From the NCBI GenBank assembly GCA_945939115.1, contig CAMEVC010000022.1:1-41530 (forward strand): a stretch of 41,530 nt of DNA. The letters run 5' to 3'. The notes under the pieces are model-generated. The model searched no databases. It was not told where the DNA came from and worked only from the letters and a program-made list of their open reading frames with translations. The DNA is from an uncultured Eubacterium sp. GTDB lineage: Bacteria; Bacillota; Clostridia; Lachnospirales; Lachnospiraceae. Below, piece by piece: positions 14,620-23,860 of this stretch (positions within the stretch are counted from its first letter, which is position 1; each line of letters begins with the position of its first letter). The translations under genes were made by a program, and so were the position numbers.

Positions 14620-14743
14620 GTACAGTGCGAGAATAAATATAAAAGACCTCAGTGCGAGCTTGCTCGTAACTGGGGTCTTTTGTATTTATTCTCATAGAGC
14701 GCGATAGCGCGTAGAGACTGACGAAGTCAGGCTCGCACTGTAC
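14620..14743. repeat. cloverleaf-like palindromic element A downstream of tuf
   Basis: A perfect 12-bp outer stem, GTACAGTGCGAG (14620-14631) and CTCGCACTGTAC (14732-14743), encloses three hairpins. The first (14629-14693) has an 11-bp base stem, then 12 of 13 paired positions (14641-14653 with 14669-14681) and a CGAGC/GCTCG tip. The second is GCGC-GATA-GCGC (14699-14710). The third is CTGAC-GAA-GTCAG (14718-14730). The first hairpin, with AAAAGACC and GGTCTTTT arms, could double as the tuf transcription terminator. Its 3' two thirds recur at 14907-15014. Confidence 0.75.
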
Positions 14744-14754
14744 GAAAGCAATGA

Positions 14755-14887
14755 GATAAGCGCCAGTTAAGGCGATAATAATAGGGACTCCAAGTTTGCT
14801 TGGAAGTCCCTATTTTATTGCCTTTGCGGGCATTTAACGAATGCCCGCGACCGAGGAAATGCGAAGCATTTTCGAGGTGCGCTTATC
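14755..14887. repeat. cloverleaf-like palindromic element B
   Basis: The outer stem GATAAGCGC (14755-14763) and GCGCTTATC (14879-14887) again encloses three hairpins. The first, long one pairs 14769-14789 with 14805-14824 (one gap, one mismatch) and has a CCAAG/CTTGG tip. The second is a perfect 9-bp hairpin, GCGGGCATT/AATGCCCGC (14826-14848). The third pairs AAATGC with GCATTT around GAA (about 14857-14871). The sequence differs from element A but the architecture is the same: outer stem, one long and two short hairpins. Confidence 0.7.
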
Positions 14888-14906
14888 GGAGTGTGGGGAT
14901 TAAGGT

Positions 14907-15014
14907 GCGAGCATGCTTGTAACTGAGGTCTTTTGTATTTATTCTCATAGAGCGCGATAGCGCGTAGAGACTGACGAAGTCAGGCTCGCACTGTACGAAA
15001 GCAATGAGATAAGC
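14907..15014. repeat. partial direct copy (A') of element A
   Basis: This segment repeats 14654-14761 at a 253-bp offset with only about four differences. It lacks the left arm of the outer stem and the left half of the long hairpin. A-B-A' looks like a tandem A-B duplication that later lost its end. Confidence 0.85.
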
Positions 15015-15059
15015 CCCTGGAAGAGAATTCTTATATTATTATTCATTACTAGTGTTTTT

Positions 15060-15130
15060 ATTATCGGCAAAAATAACTGAATTCTATCATAAAAAATAGA
15101 TTTATTGCCGATAATATGTTATACTATATT
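15060..15130 (+). promoter_or_regulatory. fic promoter with a palindromic operator
   Basis: ATTATCGGCAA (15060-15070) and its exact reverse complement TTGCCGATAAT (15105-15115) are 34 bp apart. TTATTG (15102-15107), 17 bp and TATATT (15125-15130) give a plausible promoter, so the right half-site overlaps the -35 box. The HTH at the N-terminus of the Fic protein could bind here. Confidence 0.55.
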
Positions 15131-15172
15131 CAATTACAAGAAATCCAAAACAGAAGTAATGGAGGTAAATCT

Positions 15173-16069
15173 ATGGGATATCTATCGGTTGCTCAAATTG
15201 CAGAAAAATGGGACATGTCTGAACGTAGCGTGAGAAACTACTGTGCCAAGGGACGCGTAAATGGAGCATTCCTTACCGGAAAGACATGGAATATTCCGGA
15301 AGATGCCAAGAAGCCGGAACGTTCCAATAAGAAGAAAGAACAGCCCTATACACTTTTAGATATCTTAAAGGAACAGAAGGCAAGTAAATATCCGGGCGGA
15401 ATTTATCACAAAACACAAATTGATTTAACCTATAATTCCAATCACATGGAAGGAAGCCGTCTGACACACGACCAGACCAGATATATTTTTGAAACCAATA
15501 CAATTGGAATTGAAAATGAGATAATTAATGTGGATGATGTTATTGAAACAGCAAATCATTTCCGGTGCATTGATGTGATTATCGATAATGCTAAAGCAGC
15601 ATTGACTGAGAAGTTTATCAAGGAGCTGCATTTGACTTTAAAGAATGGTACAGCAGATTCCAGAAAAGATTGGTTTGCTGTTGGTAATTACAAGAAGTTG
15701 CCCAATGAAGTGGGCGGAATGGAAACTACTCTTCCGGAAGATGTGCCTGGAAAAATGAAAGAACTGTTGGAAGAATATAATTCTAAAGAAGTTAAGACTC
15801 TGAATGATATTTTAGAGTTTCATGTAAAGTTTGAAAAGATACATCCTTTTCAGGATGGCAATGGTCGCGTGGGAAGATTAATTATGCTTAAAGAATGTCT
15901 GAAATGCAATATTGTACCATTCATCATTGAGGACAATTTGAAATTGTATTATTATCGTGGCTTAAAGGAATGGGATCATGAAAATGGGTATTTGACAGAT
16001 ACTTGTCTGGCAGCACAGGACAAATATAAATCCTGCCTTGATTACTTCCGAATTAAGTATGACCAGTAA
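15173..16069 (+). CDS. Fic-domain AMP-transferase with N-terminal HTH
   Basis: The 298-aa protein starts with an excisionase/MerR-like helix-turn-helix (SVAQIAEKWDMSERSVRNYC, about residues 5-24). A Fic domain follows with the catalytic motif HPFQDGNGRVGR starting at His224. An inhibitory motif of the (S/T)xxxE(G/N) type, SNHMEG (Ser89 to Gly94, Glu93), lies before the Fic core, which makes it a class II, self-inhibited Fic protein. These enzymes usually transfer AMP to hydroxyl side chains; targets differ and none can be named here. ATG 15173 is chosen over 15116 because TGGAGG lies 6 nt upstream and the earlier ATG falls inside the promoter. It is the first host gene right of the junction. 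Confidence 0.85.
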   Translation: MGYLSVAQIAEKWDMSERSVRNYCAKGRVNGAFLTGKTWNIPEDAKKPERSNKKKEQPYTLLDILKEQKASKYPGGIYHKTQIDLTYNSNHMEGSRLTHDQTRYIFETNTIGIENEIINVDDVIETANHFRCIDVIIDNAKAALTEKFIKELHLTLKNGTADSRKDWFAVGNYKKLPNEVGGMETTLPEDVPGKMKELLEEYNSKEVKTLNDILEFHVKFEKIHPFQDGNGRVGRLIMLKECLKCNIVPFIIEDNLKLYYYRGLKEWDHENGYLTDTCLAAQDKYKSCLDYFRIKYDQ

Positions 16070-16116
16070 AATCTGGATAATTATAATGCGATATGTTATA
16101 CTGACCTGAAATTGTG

Positions 16117-17523
16117 ATGTCTAATCAAATTGCAACAAGTAAAATAAATAGAATGAAGGTGCAGACGGTGGAAAGCGTTAATAAAGGAAATTTTGGCGAG
16201 GGTAAAATCAGTTCTCTGATTTTATCCCAGGCCATACCTCTTACATTAGCCCAGCTGGTTCAGGTAATATACAATGTGGTTGACAGAATGTATATCGGGC
16301 ATCTGTCCGGGGATGAGGCAGGAGCGGCATTGACAGGAGTGGGAGTAACATTTCCGGTAATAACCCTTATTGCAGCCTTTACTAACTTGTTCTCCACAGG
16401 TGGCACTCCTCTCTGCTCAATTGCCAGGGGGAAAGGCGATGAGAACAGGGCAAAGAGAATTGAGGCTCTGACACTGACAATGCAGATAGTTATGGGGCTG
16501 GCTCTCATGGTGGTTCTCTATATCGTGAGAAAACCGGTACTTTATGTGCTGGGTGCAAGTGACATAACCTATATATATGCTGAAAAGTATCTGTCAATAT
16601 ATCTGCTGGGAACGGTATTTATGATGATAGGTACCGGAATGAATGGCTTTATTAATCTTCAGGGATTCCCCAAAATGGGAATGCTGACTACAATCATTGG
16701 TGCAGGAATCAATATACTCCTTGACCCGTTGTTTATATTTGTGCTGGATATGGGAGTCACAGGAGCGGCAGTTGCCACATTTATATCACAGTTTGCTTCC
16801 TGCTGTTTCGTATTAAGATTTCTCTTTGGTAGAAAAACAATAATAAAGATTTCTGTAAAGGATTTATTTAAGTTTGATTTCAGGCTTCTTAAAGACATGG
16901 TTACACTGGGACTGTCCGGATTCATTATGGCGGCAACAAACTGTGTAGTGCAGGCTGTATGTAACGCCACACTGTCAATCCATGGTGGAGACATATATGT
17001 GGCTGTAATGACAATCATTAATTCTATAAGGGAAATGATAGGTCTTCCAATTAACGGAGTGACAAGCGGAAGCCAGCCAGTGTTAAGCTATAACTATGGA
17101 GCAGGAAAGAAGGAAAGAGTTAAAAAGGGAATAAAGTTTGCCAGTATTGTTGCCCTTTGCTATACATTTCTGTTCTGGGTACTTGTCCTTTGTTTTCCAA
17201 CCTCATTTATAAAAATATTCAGTTCGGATGAAAGCATTCTGGAAGTGGGAAGAATGCCTGTTGTTGTTTATTTTATGGGCTTCATAACCATGACACTGCA
17301 GTTCTGCGGGCAGTCTACCTTCGTTGCACTGGGCAGGTCAAAACAGGCAATATTTTTCTCCCTGTTCCGTAAGATAATTATTGTGGTTCCTCTCACCCTG
17401 ATTCTGCCCAATGTGGCTAATCTTGGGGCTATGGGAGTATTTCTTGCCGAACCCATATCTAACTGCATAGGCGGCCTTGCAAGCTATCTGACTATGTATT
17501 TCACGGTTTATAGAAAATTATAA
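16117..17523 (+). CDS. MATE-family multidrug/metabolite efflux transporter
   Basis: The protein of about 468 aa has twelve hydrophobic segments in the two-bundle MATE pattern. Family landmarks include PLTLAQLVQVIYNVVDRMYIGHL in the first segment, GFINLQGFPKMGMLTTIIGAGINILLDPLFIF after segment 5, and PVLSYNYGAGKKERV at the start of the second bundle. It would exchange sodium or protons for cationic compounds at the cell membrane. The start is uncertain. ATG 16117 has a poor ribosome binding site, while GTG 16168 has AAGGTG at 16156-16161 and would remove 17 residues without touching the first membrane segment. A bidirectional terminator follows the gene. Confidence 0.88.
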   Translation: MSNQIATSKINRMKVQTVESVNKGNFGEGKISSLILSQAIPLTLAQLVQVIYNVVDRMYIGHLSGDEAGAALTGVGVTFPVITLIAAFTNLFSTGGTPLCSIARGKGDENRAKRIEALTLTMQIVMGLALMVVLYIVRKPVLYVLGASDITYIYAEKYLSIYLLGTVFMMIGTGMNGFINLQGFPKMGMLTTIIGAGINILLDPLFIFVLDMGVTGAAVATFISQFASCCFVLRFLFGRKTIIKISVKDLFKFDFRLLKDMVTLGLSGFIMAATNCVVQAVCNATLSIHGGDIYVAVMTIINSIREMIGLPINGVTSGSQPVLSYNYGAGKKERVKKGIKFASIVALCYTFLFWVLVLCFPTSFIKIFSSDESILEVGRMPVVVYFMGFITMTLQFCGQSTFVALGRSKQAIFFSLFRKIIIVVPLTLILPNVANLGAMGVFLAEPISNCIGGLASYLTMYFTVYRKL

Positions 17524-17578
17524 AATTATTGGAAAAAGTATAAGTAGTAAATCTATGTGATAATAGCGGTGAAACTAT

Positions 17579-17612
17579 AAGAAAAAAGCAGCCTGGAAGC
17601 TGCTTTTTTCTT
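17579..17612. terminator. bidirectional terminator between MATE and the sensor kinase
   Basis: AAGAAAAAAGCAGC (17579-17592) and GCTGCTTTTTTCTT (17599-17612) form a perfect 14-bp stem with a 6-nt loop. It has T-runs on both strands and serves the two convergent genes. Confidence 0.88.
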
Positions 17613-17637
17613 ACATACATATGTATAGATGATGGAT

Positions 17638-20592
17638 TTATTTCAGGAATTCTGCCAGGGTGGCAAACATTTTCTCGATGTCAAGAGGTTTGGCAATATG
17701 TCCGTTCATACCTGCTTCTCTGGCATCATTCAAATCTTTTTTGAATACGTTGGCAGTCATGGCAATAATCGGAATGTTTGCCTTAACTGGGTCGTCAAGG
17801 CTTCTGATAGTCCTGGTTGCCTCGTATCCATTCATGACAGGCATCTGCACATCCATAAGAATTAATTCATATAGGGATGCAGGTGACTCCTTGATGATAT
17901 TAACAGCGTCCTGTCCGTCAACAGCTGTATCAATGATAAAACCAACTTCCTTAAGAATAGTTGCGGCAATTTCCCTGTTAAGCTCATTATCCTCAACTAG
18001 GAGGAGGCGCCTGCCTTTAAACGTGTTAACATCATATGAAGCTGGCTCGTTCTCTTTGTCAGCAGATTCCATCTCAGCATATCTGTGAGGCGTGCATATG
18101 GTGATTCTTGTTCCCTTATTAGGTTCACTTACAATATCAATAGTACCATTCATAAGGTCTACAAGCTTCTTAACAATTCCAAGTCCCAGACCAGTTCCAT
18201 GAATCTTGCTTACTGTAGAAGAACGTTCTCTTGAGAAGCTTTCGTATACATGACTGAGGAATTCTTTAGACATACCAATTCCGTTATCTTCACATACGAA
18301 TTCCATAATACAGTCATCATCAGATTTACCAGGCAGCTGTGTGAAACTGAATCTGATATTGCCACCGGAAGGGGTGTATTTAATTGAATTACTAATAATG
18401 TTAAGGACGATTTCGTTAATGTGGTTTTCGTCTTCATATATGTAAGGAGATGGAATGTTAGCACTTCCTTCAATGGTGAGGTTTTTCTTCTTTGCCTCAC
18501 TCTCCACCATAATCATAGTCTTTTCGACTATAGAAGAGATATCAACAGGGACTTCTGTTATATTAGTTTTTCCATTCTCAATGCTTGCCATCTCTAATAC
18601 GTTATTAATAAGTCCCAGAAGCTGTTCACTTGCCACATCAATGTTGGAAAGATATTCATTTAGCTGGTCAGCATTGTTGATATTTCTCTTTGCCAGTTCT
18701 GTAAATCCAACAATGGCATTCATAGGTGTCCTGATATCGTGGGACATGTTGAAAAGGAACTGGGATTTGGCTTTACTTGCAATTTCAGCCTGTTCCTTGG
18801 CTGCTGACATTGCCATGGTCTGTTCAACCTCTTCATCTATGCAGTGTGACAGGGAGATACAGAACAACTCACCAGTTTTACTCTCCATAAATATGACTTT
18901 CTTCTCAATCCAGTGGAGAGTATTGTCATATCTTACATGCCTGAATCTCATGCTGACTTCCTTTTTTCCTGCCTCAAATGCCTTGATTAAAGCCTGGCGG
19001 GTAAATTTTGTCCTGTAGTCAGCACGCTGCAGGTTGTCAGAAATGGTAGAAACAGTAATATTTACAAGGTCATCAATAGTTGCCGGAGAGAACTCCTGTT
19101 CAATAAGCTCGCCATTGTTAAATGCTACGTGAACTGTATTCTTTGTAAGATTAGACTCAAGTATTAAAGGATACACTGTTGTGGCAGCAGCAACAATAAG
19201 CTGCAGTTCAGTCTGTCTCTTGACACGTTCGTTGGTAATATCTGTAATATCTCGGATACTAATAAGCATATGCGGTTCTTCGGCATTGGTGTTGTTGATT
19301 GTATATCTGTTGTGAAAATGACGGATATAACCATTAACATACACATCATATTCAATGTGGTATTCTCTCTGGTTTGCCAGAACCCGCTTAAGTTCATTAA
19401 GCTCTGTGGCAGCCAGGAATCTTCGCTTGTCAGAGTCTATTATGTTCTTTCTTGCAAATTCATTAACACTGTGGGTGTAGTCATAATTACCACCTGCCCA
19501 GTCCTCAATCTTGTTTTCCGAGCTGCTGTTAAGGTGGAATTGTTCTTCCTGCTCTGTATTAAGGTTTACATCTATCAGACAGATAAAGTCATCTGTAACG
19601 CTCCATAATACTGAGTCCACTTTCATCTTAGCTGTGGAAAGGGCGTTTTCATGTACCTGCTGCTTCTGTGTATACAGGAAAACAACAAGATTGATTATAA
19701 ACAGTCCAAATACTGAAGAGAAAAGCATAATATCCCTCTTATTAGATTCGGATAAAATGATATGTGAAGCATCTGATGGATGAAACTGAACCAGAGACCA
19801 TTCTGTCCCAGCTATTGGTACAACATTTCCTACAGATATACCTGAACCTCCGTTATAGTAGAAGTTATGATGACGTTGCTGTACAACGGCGTCTCTGATA
19901 TCAGCCCTGTCAGGAATGTCTTTTTCAATAAGGAAATCAAAGAAGTTAGTGGCATTCAGGGAAACATCTGTAGAATTACCATTATAATATCCAAGGATTG
20001 TTCCGTCTTTTCTTACCATATAGGAAAGAAGAGGATATCCATATACATGGTTTTCAAGAATATCGCTGATTGTTTCTTCTTCAAGGAAACCTACAAGGAT
20101 ACCACATATTTTGTTATCAAAATAAACTGGGGAATAGAAACCTATGAGTGTTTCTCCAATAAGAATCTTAGAGGAAAGGACTTCTGCAATACCGGTTTCA
20201 CCTCTCATTCCCCGCTGAAAGTACTCTCTGTCAGAGCAGTTGGCAATCTGCCCACTGCTGGTAAAATCACTGCCATCTGGAGCCATAAAGCGGATATAGT
20301 CAAAGCTTGTATTATCCTCAAGATTCTTAAGCAGTTCCAGGTCAACCTCAGGGCGGTCAAGAGAGGTTCCGTAGAGATATGCAAGTTCCGTAATGGTAGA
20401 AAAACCTGTAGAAAATATGTTGCTGACATTCTCTGATGTCAGTGTGGAAATCTGCTCAGTATACTGGTCAATAAGGTTAAGGTGGCTTTTCTGGCTTCTG
20501 AACATGAAATAACACAGAATACTGATAATGGCTATTGTGAGCAGTATCAGCCATGAAACATTTATAATAAACCTTTTTTTGTATTTTTCCAT
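17638..20592 (-). CDS. membrane-bound hybrid sensor histidine kinase (dCache-like, PAS, HisKA, HATPase, REC)
   Basis: The 984-aa protein has an N-terminal membrane helix (about 12-32) and an extracytoplasmic Cache-like sensor of about 250 residues (with DYIRFMAPDGSDF and FYSPVYF motifs). A second membrane helix (about 290-310) leads to two PAS-like regions. Near the C-terminus are the H-box FNMSHDIRTPMN (His about 618), the N-box LNIISNSIKY, the G boxes DNGIGM and GTGLGLGIV, and a receiver domain with VEDN, the acceptor Asp in LMDVQMP (about 914) and a KPLD lysine. ATG 20592 is preferred over 20601 because GGGAG then lies 9 nt upstream. No separate response regulator is adjacent, so output probably passes through another protein. 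The ligand is unknown. Confidence 0.88.
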   Translation of the reverse strand: MEKYKKRFIINVSWLILLTIAIISILCYFMFRSQKSHLNLIDQYTEQISTLTSENVSNIFSTGFSTITELAYLYGTSLDRPEVDLELLKNLEDNTSFDYIRFMAPDGSDFTSSGQIANCSDREYFQRGMRGETGIAEVLSSKILIGETLIGFYSPVYFDNKICGILVGFLEEETISDILENHVYGYPLLSYMVRKDGTILGYYNGNSTDVSLNATNFFDFLIEKDIPDRADIRDAVVQQRHHNFYYNGGSGISVGNVVPIAGTEWSLVQFHPSDASHIILSESNKRDIMLFSSVFGLFIINLVVFLYTQKQQVHENALSTAKMKVDSVLWSVTDDFICLIDVNLNTEQEEQFHLNSSSENKIEDWAGGNYDYTHSVNEFARKNIIDSDKRRFLAATELNELKRVLANQREYHIEYDVYVNGYIRHFHNRYTINNTNAEEPHMLISIRDITDITNERVKRQTELQLIVAAATTVYPLILESNLTKNTVHVAFNNGELIEQEFSPATIDDLVNITVSTISDNLQRADYRTKFTRQALIKAFEAGKKEVSMRFRHVRYDNTLHWIEKKVIFMESKTGELFCISLSHCIDEEVEQTMAMSAAKEQAEIASKAKSQFLFNMSHDIRTPMNAIVGFTELAKRNINNADQLNEYLSNIDVASEQLLGLINNVLEMASIENGKTNITEVPVDISSIVEKTMIMVESEAKKKNLTIEGSANIPSPYIYEDENHINEIVLNIISNSIKYTPSGGNIRFSFTQLPGKSDDDCIMEFVCEDNGIGMSKEFLSHVYESFSRERSSTVSKIHGTGLGLGIVKKLVDLMNGTIDIVSEPNKGTRITICTPHRYAEMESADKENEPASYDVNTFKGRRLLLVEDNELNREIAATILKEVGFIIDTAVDGQDAVNIIKESPASLYELILMDVQMPVMNGYEATRTIRSLDDPVKANIPIIAMTANVFKKDLNDAREAGMNGHIAKPLDIEKMFATLAEFLK

Positions 20593-20700
20593 CGGTAACA
20601 TCTCCCATAAGTTGTAAAAACTTGGTAATTATATAATTTTACCACGTTTAATGAGGGATGTCCATAAAATGGAAACTGAAAGAGTATGTATGAAGATGTG

Positions 20701-20729
20701 TTGACATTCGGAGAAAACAAGCCGATACT
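20701..20729 (+). promoter_or_regulatory. promoter of the SurA_N-like gene
   Basis: TTGACA (20701-20706), 17 bp, then GATACT (20724-20729). GAGGTG at 20737-20742 serves ATG 20751. Confidence 0.6.
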
Positions 20730-20750
20730 ATATATAGAGGTGATGGTTAT

Positions 20751-21452
20751 ATGGATGGAAAAAATAAACGGTTTACCCATGTGGTTCTGCCTGTTATAAT
20801 TCTTATTGTAGTGGTGGTTCTGCTTGGTATATATGCTTATTCAAGGATTTCAAAGCCTGCATATAATTTCAATGATAACCTGGATGTTACGGTTCTGTCT
20901 GTTAACGATGAGAGTGTAACCTTCAGGGAACTGGGATATTATATAGCATATGTGGAGAAGACCTTTGACCAGATGGCGAGAAGTTATAATCCTGATAACC
21001 CTGCTGATTTCTGGAAAACACATTTCAGTGCCGGAGTGAACAGTACATTTACTGATGATTATGCGAAATCAATGGTAAGGGAATTATACATATATGACTA
21101 TATCATGGAAAAAGAGGCTGGCACCAGGGGAGTAGCACTTACTGATGCTGAAAAGTCAGCAGCGGTAAAGTCTGGTGAAGAGGAATATGCTAAATTAACC
21201 GAAAAAGGCAAAGCTGCTCTTGGCATTACAAATGAACTGGTTGTGGCATATTTCTTAAGAAGAAGGCTTGTGGAAAAATATGTGACCCAGGCTGCAGAAG
21301 AGATAAAAAACAATGGTTTCGAGGGGGATGTGTCTGCACAGCTTAATTATAATGGAGAGTTCTATCTCAACCAGATTAAGAGCAGATATCAGGTGAAATA
21401 TGACCAGAAGCAGTGGGATAATATGCCAATGGGAAAGATTACAATTAATTAG
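20751..21452 (+). CDS. membrane-anchored extracytoplasmic protein with SurA_N-like domain
   Basis: The 233-aa protein has a basic N-terminus (MDGKNKRFTH), one membrane anchor (about 10-30) and a helical outside domain. SVNDESVTFRELGYYIAYVE (about 50-69) and LTDAEKSAAVKSGEEEYAKL resemble the N-terminal chaperone domain of SurA/PrsA-type foldases. No PpiC/parvulin domain follows, so it would be a chaperone-like or orphan protein rather than a prolyl isomerase. Related short proteins are common in Lachnospiraceae, without a clear role. It stands upstream of the HAD phosphatase gene with a 100-bp gap and could be co-transcribed with it. Confidence 0.55.
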   Translation: MDGKNKRFTHVVLPVIILIVVVVLLGIYAYSRISKPAYNFNDNLDVTVLSVNDESVTFRELGYYIAYVEKTFDQMARSYNPDNPADFWKTHFSAGVNSTFTDDYAKSMVRELYIYDYIMEKEAGTRGVALTDAEKSAAVKSGEEEYAKLTEKGKAALGITNELVVAYFLRRRLVEKYVTQAAEEIKNNGFEGDVSAQLNYNGEFYLNQIKSRYQVKYDQKQWDNMPMGKITIN

Positions 21453-21554
21453 TTGAACAATATGTTGACAGATGCGATTAATTAGTTGGATAGTATTCCA
21501 ATGATTCAATTTCACTTTATTCAAATAATATTAAGAAACAGGATAAAGATAAGG

Positions 21555-22214
21555 ATGAAGAAATTAGTTATATTTGATTTAGACGGAACATTACTTAATA
21601 CATTAAATGACTTGGCTGACAGCGTGAATTATGCCCTTACATACTACGGCATGCCGGTAAGAACAGTGGAGGAAGTCAGAAGCTTTGTAGGAAATGGGAT
21701 TGGAATGCTGATTAAGCGTGCTGTGCCCTATTATACAGATGAGGCTGTGATACAGGAAGTGCTTGAAACCTTCAAGGTGTACTACAGCAGTCACTGTATG
21801 GATAAGACTGCTCCTTATGTGGGAATTCCGGAAGCACTGAAAATACTTAAAGATAACGGACTAAGGCTGGCTGTAGTATCTAATAAGATTGACCATGAGG
21901 TAGTAAGACTCGTTAATCATTTCTTCCCGGATACCTTCGATGAAGTGGTAGGAGAAAGGGAAAATGTAAGAAGAAAGCCTGAGCCAGACAGCGTTAACCA
22001 GGTGCTTTCCAGTCTCTCCATAGGAAGGGATGAGGCTGTGTATGTTGGAGATTCTGATGTGGATATAGCAACAGCCGCCAATGCTTCTATGGATTCCATT
22101 CTTGTAAGCTGGGGATTCAAGGGCAGGACAGCCTTAGAAAGTTATGGCGCTAAGGTTATTGTGGATGTTCCAAGAGAGATTCCTTATGTTCTTCTTGAAC
22201 AAAATGTTCAATAA
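21555..22214 (+). CDS. HAD-family phosphatase, phosphoglycolate phosphatase-like
   Basis: The 219-aa protein has the HAD motifs in order: FDLDGTLLNT (motif I, nucleophile Asp8), VVSNK (motif II), RRKPEP (motif III lysine) and VGDSDVDI (motif IV). An α-helical cap follows motif I, as in the Gph/PpaX subfamily, which removes phosphate from small molecules such as phosphoglycolate or pyrophosphate. ATG 21555 starts directly with MKKLVIFDLDG; the upstream in-frame extension to 21486 is not protein-like. A terminator hairpin follows. Confidence 0.85.
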   Translation: MKKLVIFDLDGTLLNTLNDLADSVNYALTYYGMPVRTVEEVRSFVGNGIGMLIKRAVPYYTDEAVIQEVLETFKVYYSSHCMDKTAPYVGIPEALKILKDNGLRLAVVSNKIDHEVVRLVNHFFPDTFDEVVGERENVRRKPEPDSVNQVLSSLSIGRDEAVYVGDSDVDIATAANASMDSILVSWGFKGRTALESYGAKVIVDVPREIPYVLLEQNVQ

Positions 22215-22216
22215 TT

Positions 22217-22282
22217 AAAGATAACAAAGGCAAAGGAGCCAATGGCATCAGTGGATGCTTTGGCGACTTTGCCTTTGTCTTT
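22217..22282. terminator. bidirectional terminator between the HAD gene and putP
   Basis: AAAGATAACAAAGGCAAA (22217-22234) pairs with TTTGCCTTTGTCTTT (22268-22282) with one small bulge. The A/T-rich ends suit both converging genes. The loop of about 33 nt can itself fold (GCCAATGGC). Confidence 0.65.
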
Positions 22283-22305
22283 CATATGAAGTTAGGTGTT
22301 GGTGG

Positions 22306-23826
22306 TTATGACCTTGCTTCTTCGAATTCTTTAACAATTGATTCATCAGGCTTCTTAGTAAGGAGGCTGACAACAACGATGAATACCAGTGATACGATGA
22401 ATGCTGGTAAGAGCTCATAGATGTTGAATGCACCGCCAAGAGGTCTTACAAGGAATTTCCAGATAAATACGAATGCACCACCTGATAAGATACCGGCAAG
22501 TGCTCCGGCAAGTGTTGTTCTCTTCCAGAATAATGAGCAGAGGATAACAGCACCAAAAGCACCGCCAAATCCAGCCCATGCGAAGGATACAATCTTGAAT
22601 ACACTTGAGTTAGGGTCTCTTGCAAGGAAGACACTTATTATTGAGATTACAACTACAGTAATTCTTGCAACGAGAATGCTCTGCTTCTCTGAAATCTTTA
22701 CTCCGAAGAAATCCTTTAAAAGGTTTTCAGAGAATCCTGAAGAGGCTGCTAACAGCTGGCTGTCTGCAGTTGACATTGTAGCTGCAAGAATACCGGCAAG
22801 GATAACACCTGCTAAAAGAGCTGTAAGTAAACCATGCTGGCTTAATATATTGGCGATGGCGATAATTACTGTCTCGCTGTCTGCAAGGCTTACCATTGCA
22901 CCAGATTTTGACATTGCAAGTCCGATTACACCGATGAAGATTGCTACTGCCATTGCAAATACAACCCATATGGAAGCGATTCTTCTTGAAAGTGTAAGTT
23001 TCTTCTCATCCTCAATTGACATGAAACGAACAAGAATATGAGGCATTCCGAAATAACCAAGTCCCCATGCCATGGTTGATATAATTGAAAGGAAACCATA
23101 TGGCGAGCTTGTATTGCTTGCTGCATCATATGTTGCATTTAATGATAAATAACCTGGAAGAGCAGAAGCATTAGCTGCAACTGCGTCAAAACCGCCTGCT
23201 GAACTTACACCATATACAACGATTGTAATAAGAGCAATTGACATTACAATACTCTGTAAAAGGTCTGTTGTACATACAGCCCGGAAACCACCGAGAATTG
23301 TATATGTTATAATAACAAGAGCAGATACCACCATGGCAGTCATATAAGGGATGCCGAAAAGTGAATTGAAAAGCTTGCCGCATGCTGCGAAACCTGAAGC
23401 TGTGTATGGCACGAAGAAAATAATGATAATAAGGGCTGCAAGACCAGTTATTATATTTCTCTTATCATGGTAACGCTTTGACAGGAAATCAGGAACTGTG
23501 ATTGCTCCTAAATTGCTTGAATAGCGGCGAAGTCTCTTTGAAACGAAAAACCAGTTAAGCCATGTACCGATACCAAGACCGATGGCTGTCCAGGCTGCAT
23601 CGCATATACCGGAAAGGTATGCAACGCCAGGCAGACCCATTAAGAGCCAGCTGGACATATCGCTTGCCTCAGCACTCATGGCAGTAACGATAGGCCCCAT
23701 CTTTCGTCCTCCAAGATAGAAATCGTTAGTGTTGGAATTGTTCTTAGAAAAACGTATTCCGATAATAACGGTTACTGACAGATATAATACGATTGCGATG
23801 ATAATTCCAATCTGTGAAATAGTCAT
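22306..23826 (-). CDS. putP: sodium/proline symporter
   Basis: The 506-aa membrane protein belongs to the sodium:solute symporter family and matches PutP along its length. FYLGGRKMGPIVTAMSAEASDMSSWLLMGLPG near the N-terminus contains the GG-R turn and Ser/Asp residues that bind sodium and proline. TYTILGGFRAVCTTDLLQS and STADSQLLAASS are further family signatures. It imports proline with sodium, as nutrient or osmolyte. ATG 23826 (MTISQIG) has AAGGAGG upstream and is preferred over the longer frame to 23871, which would run into the upstream palindrome region. Confidence 0.92.
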   Translation of the reverse strand: MTISQIGIIIAIVLYLSVTVIIGIRFSKNNSNTNDFYLGGRKMGPIVTAMSAEASDMSSWLLMGLPGVAYLSGICDAAWTAIGLGIGTWLNWFFVSKRLRRYSSNLGAITVPDFLSKRYHDKRNIITGLAALIIIIFFVPYTASGFAACGKLFNSLFGIPYMTAMVVSALVIITYTILGGFRAVCTTDLLQSIVMSIALITIVVYGVSSAGGFDAVAANASALPGYLSLNATYDAASNTSSPYGFLSIISTMAWGLGYFGMPHILVRFMSIEDEKKLTLSRRIASIWVVFAMAVAIFIGVIGLAMSKSGAMVSLADSETVIIAIANILSQHGLLTALLAGVILAGILAATMSTADSQLLAASSGFSENLLKDFFGVKISEKQSILVARITVVVISIISVFLARDPNSSVFKIVSFAWAGFGGAFGAVILCSLFWKRTTLAGALAGILSGGAFVFIWKFLVRPLGGAFNIYELLPAFIVSLVFIVVVSLLTKKPDESIVKEFEEARS

Positions 23827-23860
23827 GTTCTTCCTCCTTAAATATAGCATATATGAAAAT

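Noticed and set aside
14620-15014. Retron msr-msd or integron attC array
   Set aside because: The nested stems recall both, but no reverse transcriptase or integron integrase is nearby, and the copies show no attC-type core sites.
21452-21500. Promoter from the TTGACA before the HAD gene
   Set aside because: TTGACA is present near 21465, but no acceptable -10 box follows at 16-18 bp.
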